From Rachicladosporium sp. CCFEE 5018 (Eukaryota > Ascomycota > Dothideomycetes > Cladosporiales > Cladosporiaceae), in contig KZ111140.1 of assembly GCA_002077045.2 (NCBI GenBank), forward strand, positions 1,453,856 through 1,517,855: a DNA stretch of 64,000 nucleotides, written 5' to 3'. The notes beneath the pieces were generated by a model. That model did no database searches. It saw only the letters and a list, made by a program, of their open reading frames with translations, and was not told the DNA's origin. Each line of letters starts with the position of its first letter. Position 1 is the first letter of the stretch. Below are positions 22,685-31,856 of the stretch, one piece after another. Both the position numbers and the translations under genes were made by a program.

Positions 22685-24148
22685 ATGGCCACCAACGGCA
22701 GCCACACCAATGGCAGCGCTGCTCTCTCCGGACCAGTGCCACTCTGGATCAATGGCAAAGAAGTCACCACCGAGACGACATTCGATGTCATCAGTCCCAG
22801 CACAAGCGAGAAGCTCTGGTCTGCCTCCGGCGCCACTCCCAAGGAAGCCCACCAAGCCATCTCCGCCGCAGCAACAGCGTTCAAGACCTGGCGCAACACC
22901 AAGCCCGCCGCAATCCGCACCATCCTCCTCAAAGCCGCTGACATCCTCGAGAAACGCCAAGGTGAAGCTGCGGAGTTCATGAAGAAAGAGACTGGCGCAC
23001 TAGACGGCTTCGTAGGCTTCAACGTCCACGGCACAGCAGAGAACATCCGTGATGTAGCGGGCAGGATATCAGGAATCTACGGCCAGATACCCTCGGTGCA
23101 GGGCGATGGACAGGCAGCCTTCATCTTCAAGGAGCCATACGGCGTCATCCTCGCCATCGCACCCTGGAACGCGCCCGTCATCCTCGGCGTGCGCTCCTTC
23201 CTCTACGCCATAGCCGCAGGCAACACCGTCGTCTTCAAAGGCTCCGAGCTCTCCCCTCGCTTGTTTTGGTTCCTCGGCTCCATCTTCCACGAAGCCGGTC
23301 TCCCCGCCGGCGTGCTAAACGTCCTCTACCACCGCCCCGCCGACGCCGCAGAAGTAACAAACACCCTGATTGAAGCGCCAGAGGTCCGCAAAGTCAACTT
23401 CACCGGCAGCACAGCAGTAGGCTCCATCATCGCGTCCAAAGCCGGCAAAGAGCTCAAACCCGTGCTCATGGAGCTCGGCGGCAAGGCCTCGGCCATCGTC
23501 TGCGAAGACGCCGAGATCGAGAACGCGGCGTTTCAATGCGCGCTAGGCAGTTTTCTGCACGCTGGGCAGATCTGCATGGCTACTGAGCGGATTTTGGTAC
23601 ATCACAGCATCATCGACAAGTTTGGCGAGGCGCTCAAAGGCGCCGTGGAGAAAGTGTATGCGAAAGAAGGCGAGGCGCCGGTGCTGGTTGCGAAAGCGAC
23701 AGTGGAGAAGAACCAGAAGTTGTTGAAGGATGCCGTGGATAAGGGCGCGAAAGTCATGTACGGTGATGTGAGCGCGAAGGAGGATAGTGCGTACAGGATT
23801 CGCCCGGTGATTATCCAGGACGTGAAGAAGGAGATGGACATCTTCTACACGGAGTCGTTTGGCCCTAGCGTCTCGCTCATATCGGTGCAGTCTGACGAGG
23901 AGGCGATCGAGATTGCTAATGATACGGACTACGGGCTTAGTGGAGCGGTGTTTACGGAGAGTCTGGGACGGGGGTTGAAGATCGCGAGAGCGGTGGAGTC
24001 AGGTGCTGTGCACATCAATAGCATGACTGTGCATGATGAGGCTGGACTGCCGCATGGAGGCGTGAAGAAGAGTGGGTGGGGACGGTTCAATGCTGAGTGG
24101 GGACTGGATGAGTTTCTGCGGATCAAGACTGTGACTTATATGATGTAG
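22685..24148 (+). CDS. Aldehyde dehydrogenase (salicylaldehyde/vanillin DH-like)
   Basis: NAD(P)-dependent oxidation of an aldehyde, probably aromatic. A single 487-residue exon. Landmarks in order are APWNAPVILGVRSFLYAIAA (cofactor-binding loop with the Asn that stabilises the transition state), FKGSELSP, VNFTGSTAVGS (Rossmann Gly loop), ELGGKAS with the general-base Glu, and AGQICMATERI with the catalytic Cys. The C-terminal part (DYGLSGAVFTESLGRGLKIA, HDEAGLPHGGVKKSGWGRF) is standard for the class. Length fits the usual 480-500. It is convergent with the flavohemoglobin, 131 bp apart. The substrate preference is inferred from overall resemblance only. Confidence 0.93.
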   Translation: MATNGSHTNGSAALSGPVPLWINGKEVTTETTFDVISPSTSEKLWSASGATPKEAHQAISAAATAFKTWRNTKPAAIRTILLKAADILEKRQGEAAEFMKKETGALDGFVGFNVHGTAENIRDVAGRISGIYGQIPSVQGDGQAAFIFKEPYGVILAIAPWNAPVILGVRSFLYAIAAGNTVVFKGSELSPRLFWFLGSIFHEAGLPAGVLNVLYHRPADAAEVTNTLIEAPEVRKVNFTGSTAVGSIIASKAGKELKPVLMELGGKASAIVCEDAEIENAAFQCALGSFLHAGQICMATERILVHHSIIDKFGEALKGAVEKVYAKEGEAPVLVAKATVEKNQKLLKDAVDKGAKVMYGDVSAKEDSAYRIRPVIIQDVKKEMDIFYTESFGPSVSLISVQSDEEAIEIANDTDYGLSGAVFTESLGRGLKIARAVESGAVHINSMTVHDEAGLPHGGVKKSGWGRFNAEWGLDEFLRIKTVTYMM

Positions 24149-24279
24149 ACTGTACATGTATGGTGTAACGGCAGATGTACCATTTCCTTCCATCACCTTT
24201 GGCATGGTGAATCATGCGGCAGAGTCCTCCGTCGCCACACGAGACTACAACGATAGGAGCGAGCTTCGCGACCAGGATT

Positions 24280-25527
24280 CTACAACGGCGTAGGCCCAGT
24301 CCCAAACACCTCCATGTTAATCCTGTCTTGCCCAACACCCATGTCCAGTAGGCTCGTCCCGATCACTCGCATGAACTTTTCCGTCCCACAGACAAAGTAC
24401 TCCGTCCTCTCATCATCCAGACAAAGATCCCGCTCCTTATCCAGTATGCGCAAATCCGCGTTCCCAGCGAAATGATAGTCCACGCCCTTGACATCTTGTC
24501 CATCAACCGGCGTCCCAATGAACACGGCCGATGTGACATTCGCGTGCATCTCCGTCGCCGCTCGAATCTCGTCGCCAAATGCTCTGACGCCAGTTGTACG
24601 CGCACGGTGGATGAAGCTGATGCGTCTCGAGGACTTGCGCGCGAGCAGAGAGTTGAGCATGGCTATCATGGGCGTGGCGCCTACGCCGCTGCAGATAAGG
24701 ACCACTGGCGCGGTACTCGAGGCCGCTAGATCGAGGTAGAACTCCCCTGCCGGGCGAGAAACGGCAATGATATCGCCTTCCTGTCTCTCGTCGTGGAGTA
24801 AGTTGCTGACGTAACCTGGATGCTCTCGGGCATTCGAGCTGTCGATCTGCCGTCCAGAGTGGCGACTCACGCTGATGCGATAGCATTCGGGGTGTGGCGC
24901 GTCGCTGAGTGAGTACTGGCGGGGTTGCGAGTACCCGAGACGAGGCACGTGAGTCTTGACGGATATGTACTGGCCTGGTAGAAATCCTGGCAGAGCCTCG
25001 CCATCAATTGGCTCAAGATAGAAGGAGATGATCTCGCTGGACTCGGGGACCTTTCTCGCGATGCGGAAGTGACGCCAATCGCGCCACCCTTCAGCATCGC
25101 CGTACATTCGAGCTTCACGATTACTCATGATATTCGCCAGCTGCCAGTACGCCGCTTCCCAAGCCTCCAGCACATCCGGCATCAACGCAGCACCGAGTAC
25201 CGTGCCCATCGCGCGGAGCAGATACGTGCCCACGACTTCGTAATGCTGTGGCTGCACGTACAAGCTCGCGTGCTTGTGGCAGATCTTCTCGACCGTCGGG
25301 CTGAGGACGCCCAGGTCGTCGATGTGAGTAGCATACGCGAGTAGCGCCCCGGCTAAAGCTTGCGATTGATGGCCGGTGACTTGATTGGTGTGGTTGAAAA
25401 TGTTGTTCAGGTCGGGGACTTCGTTCAGCATGGTGCCGTAGAACTCGCTAGTGATCGCCGTGCCATGTTCCTGGAGGATAGGCGCTGTCGAGCGCACGAT
25501 TTCGATTTGTGACGGTGTTAGTGGCAT
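24280..25527 (-). CDS. Flavohemoglobin (nitric oxide dioxygenase)
   Basis: Oxidises NO to nitrate using O2 and NAD(P)H. A single exon of 415 residues. The N-terminal globin (MPLTPSQIEIVRSTAPILQE) contains the proximal-heme region HKHASLYVQPQHYEVVG. The FAD-binding domain shows RQYSLSD (RxYS motif), and the NAD-binding domain shows LICSGVGATPMIAML and YFVCGTEKFM. It ends EVFGTGP, as in the family, and lacks an obvious targeting sequence, so it is probably cytosolic. It is convergent with the aldehyde dehydrogenase. Such genes are commonly NO-induced; that is known for the family, not shown here. Confidence 0.96.
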   Translation of the reverse strand: MPLTPSQIEIVRSTAPILQEHGTAITSEFYGTMLNEVPDLNNIFNHTNQVTGHQSQALAGALLAYATHIDDLGVLSPTVEKICHKHASLYVQPQHYEVVGTYLLRAMGTVLGAALMPDVLEAWEAAYWQLANIMSNREARMYGDAEGWRDWRHFRIARKVPESSEIISFYLEPIDGEALPGFLPGQYISVKTHVPRLGYSQPRQYSLSDAPHPECYRISVSRHSGRQIDSSNAREHPGYVSNLLHDERQEGDIIAVSRPAGEFYLDLAASSTAPVVLICSGVGATPMIAMLNSLLARKSSRRISFIHRARTTGVRAFGDEIRAATEMHANVTSAVFIGTPVDGQDVKGVDYHFAGNADLRILDKERDLCLDDERTEYFVCGTEKFMRVIGTSLLDMGVGQDRINMEVFGTGPTPL

Positions 25528-26086
25528 CTTGAGTTATGGTATGATGAGACCGCAGTGATCATCCCAATCGCAATCCAGCGTGGGTCCATCGTCTTATATG
25601 CATCTCACCTGGTCCATACTAGCAGTCACCGCGGAAATGTATTGTATTGTCGGGACTGTACGGTCTGGTCATACGATGCGATGGCGCATGGTTGACAAGA
25701 GCGTGGTCCAAGCGGTTTGACCTCCCTCGATGATCGACTCTTTACAGCCATTGGGCTTAGACGTCCAGTCGGAAGATGCATTTAGTATTCGTGCGGTTTC
25801 TCGCAGCGTGGACCGCTTCAGTATCGCATAACGATAGGCATGTGCTCGCACGTTGACATGTAGTGGTGGCCGGTAGAGAACGGAAGATGTCGACGTTGGT
25901 CCGAACATGCCAGGGATGTGCCCGCCGCTAGGAAACGATGAACTCCACGTTCAGCCGCGACTTGGTCATGTTGCCAGTTTTGGAACATGCATGCGCGTGT
26001 ACGACGACACTCGCGGACGTCTCACCATGTAGGCTCGACATCAACAGCCTGGGACAATGTAGGTAAGCATGTTCGTGAAGAAATGC
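25528..26086. other. Intergenic, flavohemoglobin promoter region
   Basis: About 560 bp between the flavohemoglobin start and the PEX2 stop. No gene recognised. Confidence 0.5.
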
Positions 26087-27544
26087 TCACCGCTCATCCT
26101 GGTCCCTCTCAGCAGTGCTGCAGGGTTCGTCCGCCGGCTCGGCATTATCATCTATACTCCACTCGGCGCCCTCCTCGTACTCCTCGAAAGGCATAGGATG
26201 TACCTCAGATAACGGTGTCTCGTCTCCATCCTCTTCGTCCACCTCCTTCTCATCTTCAACATCTTCTGCAAATGCCACGCTTTTCCGGCTGCCTCGTCTC
26301 TCTTTGCTGACTGCCGAATTTTCACTCACAGCCCGCCTATTCTCTTCAACCACATCCCCGTTCCAAGGCCTACAAGCCTTCACCGCTGTCTCTCCACATC
26401 GTAGACAAGTCCAGCCATCGCCCTCTTCGGCTGCAATCCGCTGCGCAATACAGATGTAGCAGTAGATGCACCCACATGGTATCGTCTCGTAAGGATTCGC
26501 GATATCCGTCGCCGCGCTTCCAATGATCCCACCGCTCTGCCCAGCAGAAGCCAACATGTCCTGCTCGCTCTGCCCACCAACCGGATTCTGATCCTGATAG
26601 CAAATTGCACACGTCCGTTCGGGCAGGAAAGCCAGTTCGCCAGTCTGCACATCCTCCTCCATCTCCTTACTTGCCGCGCTTCCTCCAAATCGCATAGCCG
26701 ATAGCCGTGACCAGAACTTCTTCCACATCCCCCCCGCTAGCCTCCTCCACCTCCCCACTCCCACAAGCGGCAGCAAGAACAGCAGAAACTCCGTAAATGC
26801 ATGCCACACTAGTTGTCTGTTGAGGTACTCAAAACTCACTTCCCTCCCGCCCAGTCCCTTGAGCGGCACAAGTCGTAATCTCAACAATCGATCAGTCAAA
26901 GATCTATACCGTCCATTCACCAAGAAAACCAAGAACCCTGCAAACGCAGCAACCTGATGCGCCTGTGTCACCCAGTTCGTAGCCCTCGCAGCCCTTCTCG
27001 CCCACACCTCCTCTTCCCTCGCTTCATCCTCTTTGCGTGAGACCCAACCTTCCCACTTCCCCCATCCATACGCCCCACCAACAGTGATCATGCCATGAAG
27101 TCCTCGTTGCCAGCGCGTCGCTTCGTCCCAGACGCCTCTCATCCCATCCTTGCTGCGCCCGTCTTTGTACCCTAAGCCTTGTAGACTAGCGCCATGACTC
27201 CCCCCTCTATCCCACACACTCAATTTCCACAGCACAGCCTTCAGCCCCAATTCGACTTCCTCCCGCCAGTCCTCAGTCCAGTGCGCATTCAGGAGTTTCA
27301 ATCCCTCGGAAAATTGCGTGGTGAGGAGGGACAGGAGCTCAGTGTCTAGGAGCTCGGCGTCTAGCTGCGTGACGCGCGGGGAGGGAGAGGTGCCGAGAGG
27401 ATTGCTGAGAGTCGTGAGGACTGGGGAGTTGTTGAGGCGGGTGGGGAGTATAGAGGGGGGTTTGGGTGGTGGAGAGGAGGGTGGGGAGGAGGTAGCGGCG
27501 TGGCGGGCAAAGATGCGCGCTTGGGCGGCGGCGAAGGCGCTCAT
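26087..27544 (-). CDS. PEX2: Peroxin-2, RING E3 ligase
   Basis: Peroxisomal membrane ubiquitin ligase of the PEX2/PEX10/PEX12 complex that recycles the PTS1 receptor. A single exon of 485 residues. The Pex N-terminal domain contains QLDAELLDTELLSLLTTQF and NAHWTEDWREEVELGLKAVL, characteristic of PEX2. Two or three hydrophobic segments follow (FAGFLVFLVNGRY, FTEFLLFLLPLVGV). The RING is CAICYQDQNP, then CGCIYCYICIAQRI, then WTCLRCGE. The N-terminal 60 residues are Ser/Pro-rich and the C-terminal 100 are acidic (EDVEDEKEVDEEDGDETP), both longer than in yeast. The start at 27544 is the first Met of the frame. Confidence 0.92.
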   Translation of the reverse strand: MSAFAAAQARIFARHAATSSPPSSPPPKPPSILPTRLNNSPVLTTLSNPLGTSPSPRVTQLDAELLDTELLSLLTTQFSEGLKLLNAHWTEDWREEVELGLKAVLWKLSVWDRGGSHGASLQGLGYKDGRSKDGMRGVWDEATRWQRGLHGMITVGGAYGWGKWEGWVSRKEDEAREEEVWARRAARATNWVTQAHQVAAFAGFLVFLVNGRYRSLTDRLLRLRLVPLKGLGGREVSFEYLNRQLVWHAFTEFLLFLLPLVGVGRWRRLAGGMWKKFWSRLSAMRFGGSAASKEMEEDVQTGELAFLPERTCAICYQDQNPVGGQSEQDMLASAGQSGGIIGSAATDIANPYETIPCGCIYCYICIAQRIAAEEGDGWTCLRCGETAVKACRPWNGDVVEENRRAVSENSAVSKERRGSRKSVAFAEDVEDEKEVDEEDGDETPLSEVHPMPFEEYEEGAEWSIDDNAEPADEPCSTAERDQDER

Positions 27545-27903
27545 CGCATTGCTGAGGGGATGACCGACATAGTGGGTGGCCCACGCGAGTAATTGGAGAG
27601 GCGCATCTTGATCTCACGCGTCGATCAGTGCCAAGGTACCGAGGTATCAGCCGCTGAGTCAGCCTCTGGAGAAGCCAACGCGAACGAGTCCTTCGACAGA
27701 GCACTAGAGATGAAGCATGTCAAGGATGAGGTGAGGAGGCGAGAGGAAGCCATAGCAGTTCTGCTGTGTGTGCAGCTTTTCGTAACATATGTATCACCTC
27801 CCGAGTGTCCTCTACATGTCTTTGTTCGGCCCTCGCCTTAACCTTCGCATAATCATTCCACCACATGCTCTTTCGCCACTACACAATCCGAGCATCTCCC
27901 TCT
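27545..27903. other. Intergenic, PEX2 promoter and UGP1 3' flank
   Basis: About 360 bp between two reverse-strand genes; no gene recognised. Confidence 0.5.
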
Positions 27904-29584
27904 CTAGTGCTCAAGCAGTCTCAGCGAGCCCTGCACGACAACGTTCTCCAAGATCGATCCAGGCGGGATATCGATCGTGCTGCCTTCAGTCGCCACGATA
28001 ATGACAGTCCCCTTCAACACCACCCCGCGCCCGAAGTTGACGGCACCGGTGACAGTGAGATGATCGAGCTCGAGGATCTTGGGAATGCTCGAAATGCGCG
28101 CCTGGAAGTTCGAAACCTTCTTGAAGTCGTTGCCGAGCTTGATGAGAGGAGCACCACCGAAGCGGTTGGTGTCCATCACTAGCTGGCCGTGCTTGAGAGC
28201 ATACAGATCAGACTTGACGAGCATCAAGTCAGAGCAAGTCTTGACGGGCAAGAAGCGGCGACGCGGCACATTCACACCGTGAGCGTTGTTGAAGTGACGG
28301 ATCGCAGCGCCAACAGCAGTCTCGAGCTGGACAATGCTAATATCCGCCTCGCCCTTCTTGTCCGCCGGGATCGTCTTGCCGTTGGGTATGATCTCCATGG
28401 CGAGCTCGTTGCTCTCCACAATGCGCTTGACGGCGCGGAGGTTCATCCAGATGTTGTTGGTGTTGAAGTACTTGAACTTCTTGATCGACTTGAACTCGTT
28501 GACGTACTGCTTGGGCACCTGGGCGATTTCCAGCAGGCGGGCTTGGCCCTCGTAGTCGATGATTGTGCCACCCTTGACGTCGGCCTTGGTCTTATCTGTG
28601 AGCTCCATGATGTACTCTGAACGGGACTCGACCATGTGTTGGAGAATGTTCAAGTCGACAACAGCGCCGAGGTTGTCGGCGTTGGAGAGGAATACAATCT
28701 CGACGCCGCGCTCAAGGAGCTTGTCGAGGATGCCGGAGTTATAGAGGGACTCGAAGACGTCGCCGTGACCGGGAGGGTACCAGTCGGAGATCTGCGAGTC
28801 GGCGGATTTGGGTGCGGGGAGGTTGGAGTCCTTGAGGATGCGGGGGTACTTGGACTGGTTGAAGGTCATGATGTCGATGTTGTGGCCCTCGTACTTCTTG
28901 ATGATGTTGGCGGTGTCGACGTCGGTGTTGAAGGAGTTCATGAGCACGAACGGGACGTTGACGTCGTATGTGCGGTTGAGGTACTCGATCTGGCGGACTG
29001 ACAGGTCAAGGAAGGACATGCCGTCGCGGACCTCGATGACGACTTGGGGCCGACACAGCCCATGGAAGTACCGAGACCGCCATTGAGCTTGAGGACTGCG
29101 AGCTTGCTGAGGAACTCAACAGACTCGTTATTTGCGAGGCTATTGTACTCCACAACCTGCTCTGGCTTGGGTGGGGAGATCTTGCTCCAGTCGATCTCGT
29201 TGCCCTTTGCCTTGTCGTTCAGGTAGCGGCGGAAGAGGGCGAAGAAGTTGTCCATCTCCGTCTCGAAGCGCTTCTTGTCCTTGGGGTCCTTGACCGTGTC
29301 GGCCAGGTTGTTGAGGGCATTGCGCATTTGCGATGCGGCTACCGATGTGGAGGTGTTCTCGAATGCCTGGCTGCATGTTAGGGTGCTGTCCAATGATGCC
29401 GAATTCGTGTCCCTCATCTGCTGCCGCTGCCTCACCCACTGCCACACCGTCTCACGCCATTGCGATCTGGAATTGTTTAATGACTTACCACATGGCTCTG
29501 GCTCTTTCCATGGTGCTTCTCGGCACCCACCGATGCGCCGTTCTCATTCTTGAGGTGGCTCGGGATTGCGCTCTTGGTGGCCAT
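27904..29584 (-). CDS. UGP1: UTP-glucose-1-phosphate uridylyltransferase, with frame break
   Basis: Makes UDP-glucose for glucan, glycogen and trehalose synthesis. Exon 1 is 29489-29584 (MATKSAIPSHLKNENGAS), the intron is 29367-29488 (122 bp), then coding sequence continues to 27904. The family motif KLNGGLGTSMGCVGPKS is present, followed by VIEVRDGMSFLDLSVRQIEY, but these two parts are in different frames: one base is missing between 29041 and 29040. Downstream there are VEIVFLSNADNLGAVVDL and the C-terminal left-handed beta-helix with ILENVVVQGSLRLLEH. Apart from the break, the coding content corresponds to about 519 residues, the usual size. As the enzyme is essential in fungi, a sequencing or assembly indel is likely; loss of one copy in a duplicated genome is the alternative. 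Confidence 0.93.
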
Positions 29585-30613
29585 GATGACTGATTGTGTG
29601 TGGTGGACAGGGTCGATGGGTTGTTACGACTGACTAGAGGTCAAGGAGAAGTCAGTCGGCGTGCTCGAAGTGAACGATATAAATCTCATGCAAAGCTCAC
29701 CGAAAGTAGCCGCGAAGGGTGCAGGTGGGGTCGATCCAAAGCTTCAGTTGCCGCAATCACTGATGGCAGGCTCGACGTGAAGGTGATTGCTCTTGCCGTG
29801 TTGTGTCGTGGCAAGTTATATGTACAGGCGGTGTTGTGAAGAGTCAAGTAGAGACAGGAGAAGCTGCACAGTCCTCGATACACTGCGAAGAATAGCAGCG
29901 ATATTTATGATCGTCCACCCCCAGCCGCCACTATGCACTGTGCGACCCGACTTGCCCCACCCAAAAAAAGTTGAAGCACCCGCCATGCAGGTCCCACGAG
30001 CTACCATTGCCGCCACTATCACGCTAGCATGGCCTCCATTCAACGTGGCAATATAGCCTGATCCAGAACTGCTGTTCGTGTTGTTGGTCATGTTCGACAG
30101 TGCATGCGATTGGGGCTCAGCGATTGTCGAGACGTGTCTCTTCTATCGCCTGTATGGGCCCGGCTGTCTGCCAGATCCGGCAGCAGTCACGAAACGTGCC
30201 GGCTGTTAGCGTCAAAAGGCGCATCTCTTCCGGGCGATCAGTTTGATAGGCGGTGCGCCTCTACACCGACTTGCCGTTCATCAGCTTGCCATGACCCGTC
30301 CGTGAGCACCTCGTCTCTCGATATCTGCACGTGCGACAGCCCGCGCCAACAGTGGTCAATGATCGAGACTGTGTCCGTGCGATTGTTCACTGCACGTTCT
30401 TTCGCGTCCGCATAGATTCGAAGCGCCTCAAGCCAACTGCCATCCTCGCTTCCAAACATCTCAATATCTCGACGGCGGGAGCCATCCGCTTGAGCATTTC
30501 TCGAGCACACCGCAATAGCGTGTCGTCCATCTGAGGTACTCTTGAGGGACACAAGGTAGGTGGTCACAACGAAAATCTTCTCATATCTTTCACTGGATTG
30601 AGATTCCTTCACG
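29585..30613. other. Divergent promoter region of UGP1 and the DHNA gene
   Basis: About 1 kb between divergent genes. A short A-run (near 29963-29969) is the only simple-sequence feature noticed. No gene recognised. Confidence 0.5.
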
Positions 30614-31447
30614 ATGAGTGACGAATTACAAGGAAGCTCGTCGCGACATCAATCTGCGGATCCAGACTTCGCAACCAGAGCAGAAAACAGCATCATCTCC
30701 GTGCAAGGCTTGCGACTGGATGCTGTGACCGCACCCAACATATGGGGCGACGTGAAATCGCAACCAGCTACGATCAACATCAAGATCTATTTACGCGAAG
30801 CATTCAAATCCGCAGCCACAGCCGACGCACTGGACAATAGCACCGTGCATTACGGCGAGTTGGCGAAGCGTATACGCAAAGCATCCTCCCAGTCTCCCGG
30901 CAGCAAATACCCCCTTGAGGACATCATCGAAAGTGCTGTAGGAACGACGGAGAACATCTCTCTCAACATTCTCGAAGTCGTGGCTGAGCTCGTATTGCCC
31001 AAGTCAAGCACCTACGGGCGGGCACTCAGTATTTCTGAGAGCCGCGTATTTGGGGACAAGAGTGGCACAGCTGCTGTCCGAGATCATGTCAAGTTTCAAG
31101 GACTACGTCTGATGGTGCTCGTCGGTGTCAACGCCTACGAACGGAGTGGCAAGCAGCCAGTAGTGCTTGACGTTCTTATTGGGCTTGACAATCCGATTGG
31201 AGGCTCTATTGCTACGATGGAACAGATTTTCCCGCTTGAGCGATTTCTGGCAGATGAGATTGAAAAGACGGCGTTTGAAACGTTGGAGTCGCTCGCAGAG
31301 CACGTGTATGCGTTGTTGCGTGGCAAGCTGGAGGCTATGCCTCTTGCCAGAGCGGATGTAGTTCAGCTGCTGTTTGAGAAGCCGGCTGCGATCGCATTTG
31401 CAGACGCTGCTGTAGTGCAGATACGGCGGCGCCTCACTCCGGGCTGA
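30614..31447 (+). CDS. Dihydroneopterin aldolase-domain protein (tandem FolB)
   Basis: A 277-residue single-exon protein with two FolB-like halves: residues about 25-140 (ISVQGLRLDAVTAPNIWGDV) and 155-275 (DHVKFQGLRLMVLVGVNAYE), each starting with the same beta-strand pattern. Tandem dihydroneopterin aldolase domains form the N-terminal part of the trifunctional folate enzyme FOL1, which converts dihydroneopterin for pterin and folate synthesis. Here no HPPK or DHPS domain follows before the stop, and the next gene is STI1. So this is either a stand-alone aldolase or a diverged homolog; catalytic competence was not established. Adjacent to the start of copy B. Confidence 0.82.
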   Translation: MSDELQGSSSRHQSADPDFATRAENSIISVQGLRLDAVTAPNIWGDVKSQPATINIKIYLREAFKSAATADALDNSTVHYGELAKRIRKASSQSPGSKYPLEDIIESAVGTTENISLNILEVVAELVLPKSSTYGRALSISESRVFGDKSGTAAVRDHVKFQGLRLMVLVGVNAYERSGKQPVVLDVLIGLDNPIGGSIATMEQIFPLERFLADEIEKTAFETLESLAEHVYALLRGKLEAMPLARADVVQLLFEKPAAIAFADAAVVQIRRRLTPG

Positions 31448-31856
31448 GCCTAGATACACATAGTATCGCAAGGCCCATTGCGTGCTTCTCCGACAGTCTT
31501 GAGACATTCATATGCAGCTGTAAACGTAGCTACGATACCAGTTCCGGCCTTCGAACCGTCGCCGAGCTGTGCTGTTCATGTGCACGACCAACATCCGTCC
31601 CAACTGCCTCATAGTAGCCCTCGATTTCTCCACCCAGTCCCATTCTCTACTGCTGCTTAGTTGATCACATTGGCCGAACAACATGAAAGTAGATGAATGT
31701 TAATATGGCTTGGCATTGTTGCTAGCGTGCAGCTTGAGTCGGGTGGTGGAAGCTGTTTCTAGAAACATCCCGTTTGCAGGGCAGCTCACAACTCATATTA
31801 CACCTCAGTGACTGCGCTTCTCCAAACACTGTTGAATCCTCCAACATACACTAATC
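31448..31856. other. Intergenic between the DHNA gene and STI1 copy B
   Basis: About 410 bp. The last 47 bp match the first 47 bp of the window with one visible mismatch; upstream of that, copy A lies outside the window. Confidence 0.6.

Noticed and set aside
28189..28620. Forward-strand frames over UGP1
   Set aside because: Antisense shadows of the enzyme's coding sequence.
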